DNA from: Treponema sp.
Lineage (GTDB): Bacteria > Spirochaetota > Spirochaetia > Treponematales > Treponemataceae
NCBI GenBank assembly: GCA_017934745.1
Contig: JAGBIY010000064.1
Coordinates: 114,597-178,596 of the forward strand
Length of the DNA: 64,000 nucleotides
Reading direction: 5' to 3'
In this document: positions 61,255 to 64,000 of the stretch, piece by piece
How the letters are laid out: each line of letters starts with the position of its first letter
Numbering within the stretch: position 1 is the first letter of the stretch
Made by a program: the position numbers and the translations under genes
The notes under the pieces: model-generated
The model's input: the letters and a program-made list of their open reading frames with translations, nothing else
Database searches by the model: none
Told to the model about the DNA's origin: nothing

Positions 61255-63216
61255 ATGGCAACAACTACAAACATATTAGCATTATTGAAATTCTTCGCAT
61301 CGAAACAGAAGAGCGGCGTTGTCGATCAGAATGAATTCTGCACATATCTCAGAAAGTATTCAGAACATCATCTTGAGGAGCAACCGTCTCTTTCAGTCTA
61401 TCTCGAAGACACGCAGGGAGTTCTCAAGACGGAACTTGAGAAACTCGTGGAAGCAAAGCAGGTGGTCATAACGGAGGCTCCGGGGACGAAGACCGTCATC
61501 ATCGTCGTCCCATACTTCATCGACTACTACACGGGAAAATACAACGACATAGAGAAGACACCTTCGCTGCCATTCCCCACGATAGCCGACCTTCCGAAAG
61601 GCACACCGAAGAGCATAGTCACAGTCAGGGACGGAAAGGAGCTGATTGAGAAACTCCTCTCGAAACAGGACTTGAACGACAAGACTCTCTACGGGCTCCA
61701 GCTTCCGAACGACGAGCCCGCCATTCTCCTCCCGTCCACGATATCGGTGAGGGACCTCGTGGAGAACAGCCTCGGAAAAATCCAGTACATGCTCAAGAAA
61801 GAGGGATACCACGACTACTTCCTCAAAAAGCTCACGGCGACGAACCCGGGAAAGGAGCTGGCGTCGAAGAACTTCTTCAACAGGTTCGTCGACAAGCCCG
61901 ACCACGGAATAGAGACGCTCAGCGAGTCGAGCGACGACTACTACCTCTGGCACCAGCTCTGCTACTTCATCAAGCAGGACTACAAGAAGGTCAAGGTCGA
62001 CTACACGCTGGAGGACATGTCGACGATACAGGCCATCCTCATCACGGAAATCGCGGCCGACTTCTACAAGGTCAAGAACATGGACAAAATCCGCAAGGAA
62101 AACGCCCTGAAAACCCTCGAACAGCTCATCAACAAGCCTCCGTACTATTTCTCGTACGAGTCCATAACGAAATTCACGGACAGCCAGGACCACCTCCTCA
62201 TCGGGCAGTACACGGAGGAGGACCTCAAGGAGTGGCTCCACGAGAAGACCACGGGCGGAGACGCGAGGGAGCTTCCAGAAATCCTCATATTCAAGATGGA
62301 CGACGAGAGGAAGTACTTCATCTGCAAGTCCAAGGTGCTCCAGCTCGTCATAAGGCTCTGCACGGACACGAGGGACATGGTGAGGCAGGCGATAATCGAG
62401 CACTGGTACAAGATTCTCAAGAACTACGGCTCGCTCCCGGAAATGCACGAATCGAACGCGTTCGAGACAAGGCTCCAGCTTGAGGTCAAGGAGCAGTCCC
62501 CGGTCCTCCACGCCCTCCTCTCGGCATCGTTCCTCCCCCTCCTCACATACGAGAAGTTCGGAGACGACGACGAGGGCAAGGTCACATTGTTCGTGAACGG
62601 CGCGCTCATCCCATACAGCGAGCTTCTCCTGACAAGCCGCCAGGACCTCCTCTCGGACGCGAAGATAAAGCTTCCGTTCTGGTACACGATGCCGGTGATT
62701 TCATGGATAGCGAAGCTGCTGTTCCAGCCGTCCAAGAAGCAGCGCGACAAGAAGCCGAAGACTGAGGCGCAGAAGTACCACGACAAGGAGAAGGAAAACA
62801 GCATAGAGGAAATGGAGATGAATTCCATGATAAGCAAGAATTCGAACCTTTCCAAGAAATTCCAGCTCAAGGAGGCGGCGCGCGAGGCCGAGAAGCACTT
62901 CGTCACGGAAAGTTCCACGATAGACAGGGAACTCGACACGTACGAGCAGATTTGGAACAAGAAAATCGGACAGAGCCGGCAGAACCTCCACGAGGATGTG
63001 AACGTCCTAATCAGGGACTACATGAGGACAGTGCTCAGGACGCTTCCCGCTTCGAGTTTCACGCTCGAAAGGATAAGGGGGCTGTCGTCCACGCTCGTCA
63101 AGACGCCTTCGTTGATGAAAATCGGGGAGCAGGATGCGCTTGAGAGGTACATCCAGCTCTACATAATCAAGCTCGTCAAGAACCTCCCGACATTCAAGCA
63201 GGTTGGAGAGCCGTGA
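61255..63216 (+). CDS. 653-residue cytoplasmic protein of unknown function
   Basis: I do not recognise this protein. It has no signal peptide. It starts ATTTNILALLKFFASKQKSG and is mainly helical, with a mixed region at ~70-150. A short hydrophobic stretch near ~470-495 could bind a membrane but is weak. Residues ~495-565 are a highly charged, probably coiled-coil segment (KKQRDKKPKTEAQKYHDKEK, then Met/Glu-rich). Nothing suggests a nucleotide-binding or catalytic motif. It is divergent from the MATE gene and followed by ssb after 169 nt containing two hairpins. It may be a treponeme-restricted protein. Confidence 0.8.
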   Translation: MATTTNILALLKFFASKQKSGVVDQNEFCTYLRKYSEHHLEEQPSLSVYLEDTQGVLKTELEKLVEAKQVVITEAPGTKTVIIVVPYFIDYYTGKYNDIEKTPSLPFPTIADLPKGTPKSIVTVRDGKELIEKLLSKQDLNDKTLYGLQLPNDEPAILLPSTISVRDLVENSLGKIQYMLKKEGYHDYFLKKLTATNPGKELASKNFFNRFVDKPDHGIETLSESSDDYYLWHQLCYFIKQDYKKVKVDYTLEDMSTIQAILITEIAADFYKVKNMDKIRKENALKTLEQLINKPPYYFSYESITKFTDSQDHLLIGQYTEEDLKEWLHEKTTGGDARELPEILIFKMDDERKYFICKSKVLQLVIRLCTDTRDMVRQAIIEHWYKILKNYGSLPEMHESNAFETRLQLEVKEQSPVLHALLSASFLPLLTYEKFGDDDEGKVTLFVNGALIPYSELLLTSRQDLLSDAKIKLPFWYTMPVISWIAKLLFQPSKKQRDKKPKTEAQKYHDKEKENSIEEMEMNSMISKNSNLSKKFQLKEAAREAEKHFVTESSTIDRELDTYEQIWNKKIGQSRQNLHEDVNVLIRDYMRTVLRTLPASSFTLERIRGLSSTLVKTPSLMKIGEQDALERYIQLYIIKLVKNLPTFKQVGEP

Positions 63217-63260
63217 CGGACTGAGCGAGCGATATAACAAAAAATTATCCATGTTTCGCC

Positions 63261-63291
63261 CCCGAATTTTGCAGAAAACGAAAAATTCGGG
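63261..63291. repeat. Perfect 10-bp inverted repeat (hairpin 1) before ssb
   Basis: CCCGAATTTT (63261-63270) and AAAATTCGGG (63282-63291) are exact reverse complements around an 11-nt loop. It lies 45 nt after the stop of the 653-residue gene. No T run follows, so it is a weak terminator at best. Confidence 0.7.
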
Positions 63292-63292
63292 A

Positions 63293-63370
63293 TAAGTAGA
63301 TAGTGTTGGCGGCGGCAGTGGGACGCATAGGAAAATCTTCCCCCGCAACCGCGCAAACACTATCTACTTA
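63293..63370 (+). promoter_or_regulatory. Perfect 15-bp inverted repeat (hairpin 2) enclosing 48 nt, in front of ssb
   Basis: TAAGTAGATAGTGTT (63293-63307) and its exact reverse complement (63356-63370) enclose 48 mostly GC-rich nt. The right arm ends one base before the AAGGAGG ribosome-binding site of ssb. As RNA it would form a long stem beside the ribosome-binding site, which suggests a regulatory leader; as DNA it could be a protein-binding site. Confidence 0.6.
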
Positions 63371-63385
63371 CAAGGAGGCGCGAAA

Positions 63386-63862
63386 ATGAGCGCATTGAAT
63401 CAAATCATTCTTGAGGGGAACGCAGTCAAGGACGCAGAGGTCAGGACAAAGCCGTGGGGCACAAGGTTCGGGGCACTCTCCCTCGCAAACAACCACTACT
63501 ACAAAGACAAGAAGGGGAATTTCGCGGACGAGGTGAGCTACTTCGACGTCGTTGTGTTCGGGGAAGGAAGCCTTTCCAATCTCGTCAAGAACGCGAAGAA
63601 AGGCTCTTCGATAAGGGTCATCGGAAGGATAAAGCAGGAAAGGTGGGAATCGAAGGACGGAAAGAAAGTAAGCCGGAACGTGATTATCGCCCAGCACATC
63701 GACTTCCTCAAAAAGCCAAAGAACCAAGAAAACCTCGAATACACAAAGACCAACGAGAAAAAGATACTCGCGGACCTCGTCGAGTCGTACTCCGGCATAA
63801 TGAAAGAGCTGGACGACACTGAAGAGTCCATAACAGTCGACGAGGAGGAAGCCACTTTCTAA
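63386..63862 (+). CDS. ssb: Single-stranded DNA-binding protein (SSB)
   Basis: 158 residues. The OB fold runs from ~3 to 112: LNQIILEGNAVKDAEVR, then GALSLANNHYY, SYFDVVVFGEG and IRVIGRIKQERWESKDGKKVSRNVIIAQHI. The acidic C-terminal tail (DDTEESITVDEEEATF) is typical for recruiting repair and replication partners, although it lacks the strict DDDIPF end. A strong AAGGAGG precedes the ATG. In most bacteria ssb lies between rpsF and rpsR; here it does not, so this may be a second SSB or a relocated one. Confidence 0.92.
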   Translation: MSALNQIILEGNAVKDAEVRTKPWGTRFGALSLANNHYYKDKKGNFADEVSYFDVVVFGEGSLSNLVKNAKKGSSIRVIGRIKQERWESKDGKKVSRNVIIAQHIDFLKKPKNQENLEYTKTNEKKILADLVESYSGIMKELDDTEESITVDEEEATF

Positions 63863-63894
63863 AAGGGCGAAAGTCGAGTTTTCACAGTGCAATG

Positions 63895-63998
63895 GCAGAA
63901 ACGAGCGGAAGCGGGGTTCCGCCCATCAAAACACTCAGCCACCGCGAAGCGGTACTGCCGTTTTGATGGGCGGGTTCCCGCTGGGAGCTTGTTTCTGC
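63895..63998. repeat. Long imperfect palindrome (~104 nt) after ssb
   Basis: The outer arms GCAGAAAC and GTTTCTGC, the inner CCGCCCATCAAAAC and GTTTTGATGGGCGG, and the tip ACCGC-GAA-GCGGT all pair, with small mismatched bulges between them. The whole piece would fold into one hairpin about 50 bp tall. No open reading frame is seen in it. It may be a dispersed palindromic element or a large transcript-end structure; the window ends just after it. Confidence 0.75.
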
Positions 63999-64000
63999 AA

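Noticed and set aside
63895-63998. Integron attC site
   Set aside because: Treponemes can carry integrons, but the ends GCAGAAAC and GTTTCTGC do not match the RYYYAAC and GTTRRRY core sites, and no cassette array is visible.

Overview
The window comes from a spirochete, most likely a gut, rumen or oral Treponema. The evidence is the periplasmic-flagella genes (flbB, fliK, flgD and an FlgE carrying the cross-linking Lys165 and Cys178), a V-type ATPase operon in the spirochete order (E, DUF2764, A, B, D, I, K), a eukaryotic-type hexokinase, and outer-membrane barrel proteins. About 46 protein genes and one tRNA-Thr(UGU) can be supported. No gene-free stretch exceeds 300 bases, and no CRISPR array, rRNA or insertion sequence was seen.

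Layout. Positions 1-5088: the end of a surface-glycan cluster (a glycosyltransferase cut by the window edge, Wzx flippase, acyltransferase, DegT-type aminotransferase, GT-A glycosyltransferase). Its first 3 kb are strongly AT-rich. Positions 5237-6388: a lone HipA-like kinase. Positions 6480-25234: an unusual envelope-polymer locus in three transcription blocks. Block A (+) is YidC-sulfatase fusion 1, a CDP-glycerol glycerophosphotransferase-like protein, a class V aminotransferase and a TagD-like cytidylyltransferase, all joined by 4-nt overlaps. Block B (-) is a DltD/AlgX-like SGNH protein and an MBOAT acyltransferase. Block C (+) is fusion 2, CotH, fusion 3, a fused HTH/nucleotidyltransferase/aminotransferase and a second glycerophosphotransferase. 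Positions 25224-28027: a DUF4956, VTC polyphosphate-polymerase and CotH module, with a perfect palindrome between the divergent start codons. Positions 28046-34454: three GT4 glycosyltransferases, a WbaP-type initiating sugar-phosphate transferase and an outer-membrane barrel protein.

Positions 34515-36709 hold an exported helical-repeat protein and ispG. Positions 36914-44439 hold the V-ATPase operon with a clear promoter and terminator. Then come tRNA-Thr and a radical SAM protein. Positions 45730-50084 hold flgE, flgD, fliK and flbB (minus strand). Positions 50165-54308 hold a peptidase/propeller/barrel protein and hexokinase. Positions 54442-63862 hold a UvrD/PcrA helicase, a GH18 lipoprotein, a PIN toxin-antitoxin pair, a FucO-type dehydrogenase, a MATE transporter, a 653-residue protein of unknown function and ssb.

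How it fits together. Blocks A and C each contain the same four activities: a nucleotidyltransferase, a PLP enzyme, a glycerophosphotransferase-like enzyme and one or two YidC-sulfatase fusions. I infer a system that makes activated phospho-alcohols (CDP-glycerol, CDP-ethanolamine or similar), polymerises or transfers them inside the cell, and adds further phosphate substituents outside with the sulfatase domains. Block B would then acylate the product, much like teichoic-acid decoration. This is surprising in a diderm spirochete. In the YidC-like domains the groove arginine needed by true insertases is replaced by Asn or Thr, so they are probably repurposed membrane platforms and not working insertases. 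This function is inferred; only the domain content and motifs are seen directly.
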